Positions 43,499 to 50,693 of a DNA stretch of 64,000 nt are shown piece after piece. The stretch is from positions 1,169,001 to 1,233,000 of the forward strand of contig NZ_CP051428.1 in NCBI RefSeq assembly GCF_012676905.1, read 5' to 3'. Position numbers and translations under genes: made by a program. How positions within the stretch are numbered: the stretch's first letter is position 1; every line of letters starts with the position of its first letter. Source of the DNA: Paenibacillus albicereus. GTDB lineage: Bacteria > Bacillota > Bacilli > Paenibacillales > Paenibacillaceae. The notes under the pieces were generated by a model. The model ran no database searches, was not told the DNA's origin, and was given only the letters and a program-made list of their open reading frames with translations.

Positions 43499-43528
43499 TT
43501 GCGCCGCTCCGGCGCCTGCTCCTATAAT
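43499..43528 (+). promoter_or_regulatory. Candidate promoter for yesM-yesN
   Basis: A perfect -10 TATAAT at 43523-43528 with TTGCGC 18 bases upstream. A GCGCC/GGCGC inverted repeat lies in the spacer. Confidence 0.55.
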
Positions 43529-43581
43529 GAGTCACGACTTCACCAAGCGAGCCAAGCTCGAACCGGAAAGGAAGATTCGCG

Positions 43582-45366
43582 ATGAGAACGCGGCTGCGAA
43601 ACGCCAACACGCTGCGGAACCAGATTCTCGCCGTCTGCTTGCTCGTCATGGCGCTCGTGCTGCTGTTCGTCGGCTTCTTCACGTACAGCCGCGTGTCGAC
43701 CGTCATTACGAGCAACGCGGAGCGCCAGCTGCAGCAGACGGCGATCGAGGCGATCGGCCGGATGGAAACGCTTTACCGCCAGGTCGACATGCTCTCCAGC
43801 CAGGTGATGACCGCATCCGAGGTGCAGCAGCTGCTGCTGCAGGAGTCACGCGGACGCCGCTCGACGCTCGGCCAGCGGCAGTCGCTGCTGCAAAGCGTGC
43901 GCACGCTGCAGGTGTATTCCGACGGCATCGCCTCGTTCGACCTGTTCACCCGGGATTACCGCAGCCTGTCTCCGCTGGACGAGAGCCGGCTGACCGACCG
44001 GCTGCAGCCCGAACAGATCGGCCTCGCCGACCGCGGCAGCGGGCGCCTGACGTGGATCGGAGAGGATCCGAAGGACCCGGCCTATTTCCTCGCCGTCCGC
44101 AGCGTGCGGCTGATGGACCATTCGTTCGAGAGCGCGGGCTATCTGCTCGTGCGCATCGAGCGCAGCTACTTCAACCTCGGCGCGGACGAGGCGCAGGAGC
44201 GCCGCGAGTTCATGACGCTGCTGGACGGCGAAGGCCGCGTCATCACGTCCGACTACGGCGGCTCGGCGGAAGCGCTCCTGGACTCGGCCGACCATAACTT
44301 GGACATCGGCGGGGAACCCTACCTGCAGGTGCGCCAGACGTCCCAGCTGACGGGGTGGAGGCTCGTCATCCTGGCCCCGGTGAAAAGCCTGACGGAAGGC
44401 ATCGGCGCGCTGCGCACCGCGATCGTCGTGTCGGGCGCGGTCGGCTTCCTCATCTGCCTCGTCTGCTCGTTTTTCCTCAGCGCGATGATTACGAGGCCGA
44501 TCCTGCGGCTCATCAAGACGATGCGCGGAGCGCGCCTCGGAGAGCTGCGGCCGAGCCCGGAAGTCCACTCGACCGTGGAGATCAACGAGCTGACCAAGAC
44601 GTACAACCAGCTCGTCGGCCATATGAACGACCTGATCCAGGTCATCTACGAGAAGGAGCTCGTCCGCAGCCGCACCGAGCTGAAGGCGCTGCAGGCGCAG
44701 ATCGACCCCCACTTCCTGTACAACACGCTTGAAGCGCTGTTCTGGGCGCTGCAGGACAAGGACGAGGAGGAGCTCGCCAACCTCGTCGTCGCCATGTCCG
44801 ATCTGTTCCGCTATACGATCGGCAGCGAGCACGGGAGCGAGTGGGTGACGCTGCGGGAGGAGCTCGACCATGCGGAGCGGTACATGCAGCTGATGAAGCT
44901 GCGGTTCGGAGACCGTCTCGACTGGAGCATCTCGGCGCCGCCGGACAGCCTCGAGCTGCGCATGCCCAAGCTGCTGCTGCAGCCGCTCGTCGAGAACGCG
45001 ATCCTGCACGGCGTCGGCGCCAAAAAAGGGCCGGGCTCGGTGTCGCTGCGGGTCGAGCCGGCGGGCGAGCCGGATCTGTGGTCGGTCGCCGTCGAGGACG
45101 ACGGCCCGGGCATGGAGGCGGCGCTCGTCCAGGAGCTGGCCTCGTCCCTCGGCGAGGGCGGCTTGCCGGGCGCGGGCGGCAAGGTCGCCGGCATCGACGC
45201 CGGCAGGGAGGGCGGCAAGGGCAGAGGCAGCGGCATGGCGCTCGCCAACGTGAACAGGCGCCTGCAGCTTTATTACAAGGATCGTCCGCCGCGCGGACTT
45301 CGCATCGAGAGCAGGCCGGGGGAAGGCACGACGGTCGGATTCGAATTACCGGGAGGGACAGCATGA
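43582..45366 (+). CDS. YesM-type sensor histidine kinase
   Basis: A 594-residue membrane kinase of the sugar-sensing YesM class. Two membrane helices (about 15-37 and 282-305) flank an extracellular Cache-like sensor, followed by a HAMP domain (RPILRLIKTMRGARLGEL). The His_kinase domain has QAQIDPHFLYNTLEA with the phospho-His at about 377, and the ATPase part has LLQPLVENAILHG and DDGPGM. The loop between the N and G boxes is lengthened by about 30 Gly-rich residues. It overlaps the response regulator gene by four bases. With the ABC importer downstream it probably senses an oligosaccharide. Confidence 0.93.
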   Translation: MRTRLRNANTLRNQILAVCLLVMALVLLFVGFFTYSRVSTVITSNAERQLQQTAIEAIGRMETLYRQVDMLSSQVMTASEVQQLLLQESRGRRSTLGQRQSLLQSVRTLQVYSDGIASFDLFTRDYRSLSPLDESRLTDRLQPEQIGLADRGSGRLTWIGEDPKDPAYFLAVRSVRLMDHSFESAGYLLVRIERSYFNLGADEAQERREFMTLLDGEGRVITSDYGGSAEALLDSADHNLDIGGEPYLQVRQTSQLTGWRLVILAPVKSLTEGIGALRTAIVVSGAVGFLICLVCSFFLSAMITRPILRLIKTMRGARLGELRPSPEVHSTVEINELTKTYNQLVGHMNDLIQVIYEKELVRSRTELKALQAQIDPHFLYNTLEALFWALQDKDEEELANLVVAMSDLFRYTIGSEHGSEWVTLREELDHAERYMQLMKLRFGDRLDWSISAPPDSLELRMPKLLLQPLVENAILHGVGAKKGPGSVSLRVEPAGEPDLWSVAVEDDGPGMEAALVQELASSLGEGGLPGAGGKVAGIDAGREGGKGRGSGMALANVNRRLQLYYKDRPPRGLRIESRPGEGTTVGFELPGGTA

Positions 45367-46154
45367 AAAACCGGCTGACGGTGCTCATCGTCGACGATGA
45401 GCCGAGAACGAGGCAAGGACTGGCCAAGACGCTGGAAGGCTGGGCGGAGGGGCGCTTCGACATCTTCTCCGCCGAGAACGGGGACGAGGCGCTGGAGCTG
45501 GCGGCGGAGCGGCCGATCCATCTGCTGCTGACCGACATCCGCATGCCGGAGATGAACGGGCTGGAGCTGATCCGCGCGATCAAGGAGCGGGGCAGCGATC
45601 CGGTGGCGGTGCTGCTCTCCGGGTATTCCGAGTTCGACTACGCGCAGGAGGGCATCCGGCTCGGCGTCGTCAACTATCTGCTGAAGCCGGTGACGCGCGC
45701 GAAGCTGCTGGAGGCGGTGGAGCAGGCGCTTCAGATCATCGAGGAGCGGCGCCGCCGGGGCGCGATCGAAAAGATCGTCGATCTGGAGCTCGCCGGCATC
45801 AAGGAGGAGGATCGGCTCGTGCCGCAGCCGGTGCAGGACGCGATCCGCTTCATCGAGGACAACGTGCGGGCGCCGCTGACGCTGCGCGAGGTCGCCGAGC
45901 ACGTGCATCTGAACCCGAGCTATTTCAGCTCGCTGTTCAAGGAGAAGACCGGCATGACGTTCAGCCAGTTCGTCGCCCGCAGCAAGCTGCAGGCGGCCAA
46001 GAAGCTGCTTTACTCGACCGGCCTGCCGGTCGGGGAAATCGCCGAGCAGGTCGGCTACCAGACGGCCAAGTATTTCATCACCTTGTTCAAGGAATACGAG
46101 GGCATGACGCCGAGCCAGTACCGCCGAAGCCTGTCCGAGGACGCCGACACCTGA
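45363..46154 (+). CDS. YesN-type response regulator (AraC output)
   Basis: A 263-residue regulator: a receiver domain (VLIVDDEPRTRQGL, phospho-Asp about 58 in LLTDIRMPEMNGLEL, switch Lys in NYLLKPVTR) and a C-terminal AraC domain with two helix-turn-helix motifs (LTLREVAEHVHLNPSYFSSLF and VGEIAEQVGYQTAKYF). At 263 residues it is shorter than many YesN proteins of 350-540 because the spacer domain is small. Coupled to the kinase by ATGA. The expected target is the ABC operon starting 110 bases downstream. Confidence 0.93.
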   Translation: MKNRLTVLIVDDEPRTRQGLAKTLEGWAEGRFDIFSAENGDEALELAAERPIHLLLTDIRMPEMNGLELIRAIKERGSDPVAVLLSGYSEFDYAQEGIRLGVVNYLLKPVTRAKLLEAVEQALQIIEERRRRGAIEKIVDLELAGIKEEDRLVPQPVQDAIRFIEDNVRAPLTLREVAEHVHLNPSYFSSLFKEKTGMTFSQFVARSKLQAAKKLLYSTGLPVGEIAEQVGYQTAKYFITLFKEYEGMTPSQYRRSLSEDADT

Positions 46155-46264
46155 AAATAACGGACTTTTCCCTAATCGCCGTTACCTTATTTCAAGCCGG
46201 GTAAACCGCTATCATTGGAAATGTAACCGCTATCCAAGAGCGATGAAGGGGAGGAACCACCACC

Positions 46265-47617
46265 ATGGCAAAAAAATCGACCTCCGTGCTGGGCGCGGCA
46301 GCGCTGGCGTCCATGCTGGCGCTGACCGCCTGCGGCGGCGGCAACTCGGCCGGAACCAACGGCAATGCGGGCGGCGAGGCCGCGAACGCCGGAGCGGGCT
46401 CGGGCTCGGCCGAAAAGATCACCCTCAAGATGATGCATCTGTGGCCGGCCGGCAGCTCCAAGCAGCAGAACATGATCGTCAACGACATCATTTCCCAGTA
46501 TCAGGCCGACAACCCGAACGTGACGATCAAGCAGGAGATTCTGGAAAACGAGCAGTACAAGAACAAGCTCAAGGTGCTGTCCGCCTCCAACGACCTGCCG
46601 GACGTCGGCATGACCTGGGCTGCGGGGTTCCTGACTCCTTATGTCAAAGGCAATCTGTTCGCTCCGCTCGACGACACGCTGGCCGGCGGCCTGAAGGACA
46701 CATTCGTCTCCGGCACGACCGAGGCGTACGCGGTGGAAAACAAGACCTACGCGCTGCCGCTTGAGCTGAACATCACGCCGGTCTACTACAACAAGGCGAT
46801 CTTCAGCAAGTACAACCTGGAGGTGCCGCAGACGTACGCAGACTTCCAGAAGGCGGTCGACACGCTGCAGCAGAACGGCGTCGCGCCGATCGCGCTCGGC
46901 AACAAGGACCGCTGGACCGGCTCGCTCTGGTACATGTACCTGGCCGATCGGCTCGGCGGGCCGGAGACGCTCAAAAAGGCGATCGACCGCTCCGGCTCGT
47001 TCGAGGATCCGAGCCTCGTGCAGGCGGCGGACGAGGTGCGCAAGCTCGTCGAAGGCAATGCCTTCAACAAGGGCTTCAACGGCCTGTCCAACGACGAGGG
47101 CAAGGCGGAGTTCCTGAGCGGCAAGGCGGCCATGTACCTGATGGGCACGTGGGAGCTGCCGAACTTCACGACGAACGAGTCCATCCCGCAGGAGTTCCGC
47201 GACGAGGTCGGCTTCTTCAAGTTCCCGACGATCGAGGGCGGCAAGGGCGACATCGACAGCTGGGTCGGCGGCCCGGGCGTAGGCCTGTTCGTCTCCGAGA
47301 ACTCCAAGGTCAAGGAAGAGGCGAAGAAATTCGTCAAGTTCTTCGTCGAGAAGTGGGGCGAGCAGTCGGTCACCAAGGCGGGCGTCATCCCGGCGACCAA
47401 GGTCGACACGTCCAAGGTCGACCTGCCGCAGATGTACATCGACATCCTGAACGAGCTCGGCAAGGCCAGCAACATCACGCTGTTCGCGGACGTGCAGATG
47501 AGCCCGGCCGTCGCGCAGGTCCATCTGAACATGATCCAGGCGCTGTTCGGCAAGGAAGTGCCGCCGGAGGACTTCGCCAAGCAGCATGAAGAGGCGCTGA
47601 AGCAGGACGCAGGCTGA
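46265..47617 (+). CDS. Sugar ABC transporter substrate-binding lipoprotein
   Basis: A 450-residue extracytoplasmic binding protein of the family-1 sugar class. The signal peptide ends in the lipobox ALTACGGG (Cys about 24), followed by a Gly/Ala/Asn linker. The mature part starts KITLKMMHLWPAG and has the class features NDLPDVGMTWAAGFL, LPLELNITPVYYNKAIFSKY and KAAMYLMGTWELPNF. GGGGAGG precedes the ATG. The binding-protein gene is first in the operon, then two permeases and a GH43 enzyme, which suggests xylo-, arabino- or manno-oligosaccharides as ligand. No ATP-binding subunit is here; a shared MsmX-type ATPase encoded elsewhere is usual. Confidence 0.93.
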   Translation: MAKKSTSVLGAAALASMLALTACGGGNSAGTNGNAGGEAANAGAGSGSAEKITLKMMHLWPAGSSKQQNMIVNDIISQYQADNPNVTIKQEILENEQYKNKLKVLSASNDLPDVGMTWAAGFLTPYVKGNLFAPLDDTLAGGLKDTFVSGTTEAYAVENKTYALPLELNITPVYYNKAIFSKYNLEVPQTYADFQKAVDTLQQNGVAPIALGNKDRWTGSLWYMYLADRLGGPETLKKAIDRSGSFEDPSLVQAADEVRKLVEGNAFNKGFNGLSNDEGKAEFLSGKAAMYLMGTWELPNFTTNESIPQEFRDEVGFFKFPTIEGGKGDIDSWVGGPGVGLFVSENSKVKEEAKKFVKFFVEKWGEQSVTKAGVIPATKVDTSKVDLPQMYIDILNELGKASNITLFADVQMSPAVAQVHLNMIQALFGKEVPPEDFAKQHEEALKQDAG

Positions 47618-47640
47618 TCCGAGGCCGCGCGGCATCCGAG

Positions 47641-47674
47641 GAGGACCTGTCCCGCGAGGCGGGCGCAGGTCCTC
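47641..47674 (+). terminator. Hairpin between binding protein and permease genes
   Basis: GAGGACCTG (47641-47649) pairs with CAGGTCCTC (47666-47674), with CCCGC/GCGGG inside. Only two T follow. Such hairpins often stabilise the binding-protein message and lower permease expression; full termination is doubtful. Confidence 0.6.
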
Positions 47675-47726
47675 TTCGCTTGCCGCCGCATCCGCCACCC
47701 GAACGTGCGAAGGAGCGTGAACAAGC

Positions 47727-48605
47727 ATGGATAAAGTGATGTCCAACAAGAAGATGATTGCCCTCTACGTGCTGCCGGCGCTGCTGCTCGTGCTCGTCCT
47801 CATCTACGTGCCGATCGTGCTCACCGGCTATTACGGCCTGATGAAATGGGACGGCATCGGCGAGATGACGTTCATCGGCATGGACCAGTACGCGAAGCTC
47901 GTCCGGGACGCGGCGTTCTGGGACAGCGCCGGCCACTCGCTGCTGCTGGCGGCGTTCTCCGCGCTCAGCCTGATCGGCTATCTGGCGGTGGCGCTCGTGC
48001 TCGCCGGCGAGGTCAAGGGCGCGAACCTGCTGCGCAAGCTGTATCTGATCCCGATGCTGCTGAGCTCGGTCGCGATCGCCCAGCTGTGGGCCAAGATCTA
48101 TCACCCGACGAACGGCATCCTCAACACGCTGCTCGGCGCGGTCGGCCTGCCCGATACGGTCGAGTGGCTGTCCGACACGGGCATCGTGCTGGTGTCGATC
48201 TTCATCCCGATCATCTGGCAGTACGCCGGCTTCTACATCCTGATCTACTACGCGGCGCTCAAGAATATCCCGTCCTCGCTCGTCGAGGCGGCGCGGATCG
48301 ACGGCGCGAGCCCGCTGCAGATCGCGCTGCGCGTCAAGCTGCCGCTCATCGCCGGCGTCGCCAAGATGACCGTCGTGCTGGCGGTCGTCGGCTCGCTCAA
48401 GTACTTCGACCTGATCTACGTCATGACCGGCGGCGGGCCGAACGGAGCGAGCGAGGTCATGGCGTCCTACATGTACAAGCAAGCGTTCAGCAGCTACGAC
48501 TTCGGCTACGGCAGCGCGATCGGATTTTTCCTGCTGCTCATCTGCCTCGTCGCCACCTGGCTGATCCGCAAGCTCACCACATCCGAAGAGGTCCAATACT
48601 CCTAA
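47727..48605 (+). CDS. Sugar ABC transporter permease, MalF type
   Basis: A 292-residue inner-membrane permease with six predicted helices. The coupling EAA motif is SSLVEAARIDGASPLQIALRV (shown here within SLVEAARIDGASPLQIALR), which docks the ATPase. LSSVAIAQLWAKIYHPTNG is typical of the MalF/UgpA group. GAAGGAG precedes the ATG. It pairs with the next gene, 19 bases downstream. Confidence 0.94.
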   Translation: MDKVMSNKKMIALYVLPALLLVLVLIYVPIVLTGYYGLMKWDGIGEMTFIGMDQYAKLVRDAAFWDSAGHSLLLAAFSALSLIGYLAVALVLAGEVKGANLLRKLYLIPMLLSSVAIAQLWAKIYHPTNGILNTLLGAVGLPDTVEWLSDTGIVLVSIFIPIIWQYAGFYILIYYAALKNIPSSLVEAARIDGASPLQIALRVKLPLIAGVAKMTVVLAVVGSLKYFDLIYVMTGGGPNGASEVMASYMYKQAFSSYDFGYGSAIGFFLLLICLVATWLIRKLTTSEEVQYS

Positions 48606-48624
48606 GCGAAAGGAGCCAACCGAC

Positions 48625-49506
48625 ATGCCGCAACCCCTCGCCGCGTCTCGTGCAGAACTCCGCTCCGGCGGAAGCTCTGGCGGGAGCCCGGTCCTGAAGA
48701 CGCTCCTGTACGCCGTATTGGCCCTCATCGCCGTCGTGCAGGTGTTCCCGCTGCTCTGGCTCGCCGTCTTTTCCCTCAAGGATACGCAGGAAATCTTCAC
48801 GAAGTCCCCGCTCTCGCTGCCGGCCAGCCCCAAGTGGGAGAATTACGAGAAGGTATGGACCGAGGGCAACATCGGCCAGTACTTCTTCAACAGCGTCTGG
48901 TACACCGTCGTCGCCGTCGCCGCGACCGTGCTTCTCGCGAGCCTCGTCACGTTCGCGCTGACGCGTATGAAATGGGGCTGGAAAAAGCCCGTGCTCGGCC
49001 TCTTCATGGTCGGCATCATGATTCCGATCCACTCGACGCTCATCCCGCTGTTCCAGATGTTCATGAAAGCGAATCTGACCGACCATCCGCTGTCGATCAT
49101 CCTGACGTACACCGCGTTCAACCTGCCGCTGACGATCATGATCCTGCTCGGCTTCTACGAGACGCTGCCGCGCGAGGTCGAAGAGGCGGCCGTCATGGAC
49201 GGCTGCTCCGTGAACCGCATCTTCTTCCAGATCGTGCTGCCGATGACGGCATCCGTGGTGGCGACGACGGTCATCATCAACATGATCTACAACTGGAACG
49301 AGTTCGTTTTCGTCAACACGTTCATCAGCACCGACTCGCTCAAGACGCTGACCGTCGGCATCCAGAACTTCATCGGCCAATACTCGGCCGATTGGGGCGC
49401 GATCGGCGCCACGCTCATGATCAGCATCCTGCCGATCCTCATCGCCTTCTTCGCGCTCAGCAACCAGATCGTCGAAGGCATGACGGCAGGCTCGGTGAAG
49501 GGCTGA
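48625..49506 (+). CDS. Sugar ABC transporter permease, MalG type
   Basis: A 293-residue inner-membrane permease with six helices. The EAA loop reads LPREVEEAAVMDGCSVNRI and the substrate gate segment MIPIHSTLIPLFQMFMK matches MalG/AraQ proteins. AAAGGAG precedes the ATG. With the preceding permease it forms the channel of the importer. A Gly/Ser-rich head of 22 residues lies before the first helix. Confidence 0.94.
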   Translation: MPQPLAASRAELRSGGSSGGSPVLKTLLYAVLALIAVVQVFPLLWLAVFSLKDTQEIFTKSPLSLPASPKWENYEKVWTEGNIGQYFFNSVWYTVVAVAATVLLASLVTFALTRMKWGWKKPVLGLFMVGIMIPIHSTLIPLFQMFMKANLTDHPLSIILTYTAFNLPLTIMILLGFYETLPREVEEAAVMDGCSVNRIFFQIVLPMTASVVATTVIINMIYNWNEFVFVNTFISTDSLKTLTVGIQNFIGQYSADWGAIGATLMISILPILIAFFALSNQIVEGMTAGSVKG

Positions 49507-49562
49507 TCCGCCTGGGCCTGCACGACCCGACGACTCTCGACGACTCCCGAAAGGAAGATACG

Positions 49563-50543
49563 ATGACCGCCAAACCGAGCTTCAACCAGCCGCTCGTCAC
49601 CCATCTCTATACGGCCGATCCGTCGGCCCATGTGTTCGAAGGCAAGCTGTACGTCTATCCGTCCCATGACCTCGACCACGAGCGGACGTCCAACGACAAC
49701 GGCGACCAGTACGACATGGAGGACTACCATGTGCTGTCGATGGACGCCCCGGATGCGCCTTGCGTCGACCACGGCGAAGCGCTGCATGTGTCAGGAGTGC
49801 CGTGGGCGTCCCAGCAGATGTGGGCGCCGGACGCCGCCTTCAAGGACGGCAAGTACTATCTGTTCTTCCCGGCTCGGGACAAGGACGGCGTCTTCCGCAT
49901 CGGCGCCGCCGTCGGCGAGCGGCCGGAAGGGCCGTTCCGCGCCGAGCCGAGCTGGATCGACGGCACGTTCAGCATCGACCCGGCGGCGTTCGTCGACGAC
50001 GACGGCCGCGCCTATCTGTTCTTCGGCGGCCTGTGGGGCGGACAGCTGGAAAAATGGCAGGGCGGCTCGTTCGATCCGAGCGCCGAAGGGCCGGCCGGGA
50101 ACGAGCCTGCGCTCGGGCCTCGCGCCGCCGAGCTGGCGGACGATATGCTGTCGCTGAGGAGCGCTCCCGTCGAGCTGTCGATCGTGGATGCGGACGGCCG
50201 GCCGATCGCGGCCGGCGACGAGGAGCGCCGCTATTTCGAAGGGCCGTGGATGCACAAGCATCAGGGGCGCTACTACCTGTCGTACTCGACCGGCACGACG
50301 CACAAGATCGTATATGCGACGAGCGACAACCCGCTCGGTCCGTTCGTCTACCAGGGGACGATCCTCGAGCCGGTCGTCGGCTGGACGACCCACCACTCGA
50401 TCGTGGAGTGGGACGGCAAGTGGTATCTGTTCTATCACGACAGCTCGCTCTCCGGCGGCGCCGACAACAAGCGCTGCGTCAAGTTCACGGAGCTGCATCA
50501 TGAAGAGGACGGCTCGATCCGTACGATCCGGCCGTACGAGTGA
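49563..50543 (+). CDS. Glycoside hydrolase family 43 enzyme, intracellular
   Basis: A 326-residue five-bladed beta-propeller hydrolase, probably a beta-xylosidase or alpha-L-arabinofuranosidase. There is no signal peptide, so it works on imported oligosaccharides. The catalytic base Asp is about 19 in LYTADPSAHVFEGKLYVYP, the pKa-tuning Asp is in MWAPDAAFKDGKYYLFF or IDPAAFVDDDGRAYLFFG, and the acid Glu is about 226 in RYFEGPWMHK. GAAAGGAAG precedes the ATG. It closes the operon and a terminator follows. Specificity cannot be fixed by eye; in a locus with mannanase and mannosidase, arabinose side-chain removal is one option. Confidence 0.9.
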   Translation: MTAKPSFNQPLVTHLYTADPSAHVFEGKLYVYPSHDLDHERTSNDNGDQYDMEDYHVLSMDAPDAPCVDHGEALHVSGVPWASQQMWAPDAAFKDGKYYLFFPARDKDGVFRIGAAVGERPEGPFRAEPSWIDGTFSIDPAAFVDDDGRAYLFFGGLWGGQLEKWQGGSFDPSAEGPAGNEPALGPRAAELADDMLSLRSAPVELSIVDADGRPIAAGDEERRYFEGPWMHKHQGRYYLSYSTGTTHKIVYATSDNPLGPFVYQGTILEPVVGWTTHHSIVEWDGKWYLFYHDSSLSGGADNKRCVKFTELHHEEDGSIRTIRPYE

Positions 50544-50555
50544 ACTTTACGTCCG

Positions 50556-50594
50556 AAAAACGTCCCGATGGCTCCGAGCCGGCGGGACGTTTTT
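50556..50594 (+). terminator. Rho-independent terminator after the GH43 gene
   Basis: AAAAACGTCCCG (50556-50567) pairs with CGGGACGTTTTT (50583-50594) around a 15-base loop. Confidence 0.93.
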
Positions 50595-50615
50595 AATTTC
50601 AATAAATAGAAACAG

Positions 50616-50643
50616 TTGAATTAAATTTAGTTCATGCTACGAT
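50616..50643 (+). promoter_or_regulatory. Candidate promoter for the GH2 gene
   Basis: TTGAAT (50616-50621) and TACGAT (50638-50643) are 16 bases apart in an AT-rich stretch just after a terminator. Confidence 0.65.
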
Positions 50644-50693
50644 GAAAGGAGCGACGTTCGTTTGGCTTTCTATAGGGAAGGTTGGGGTTCGAC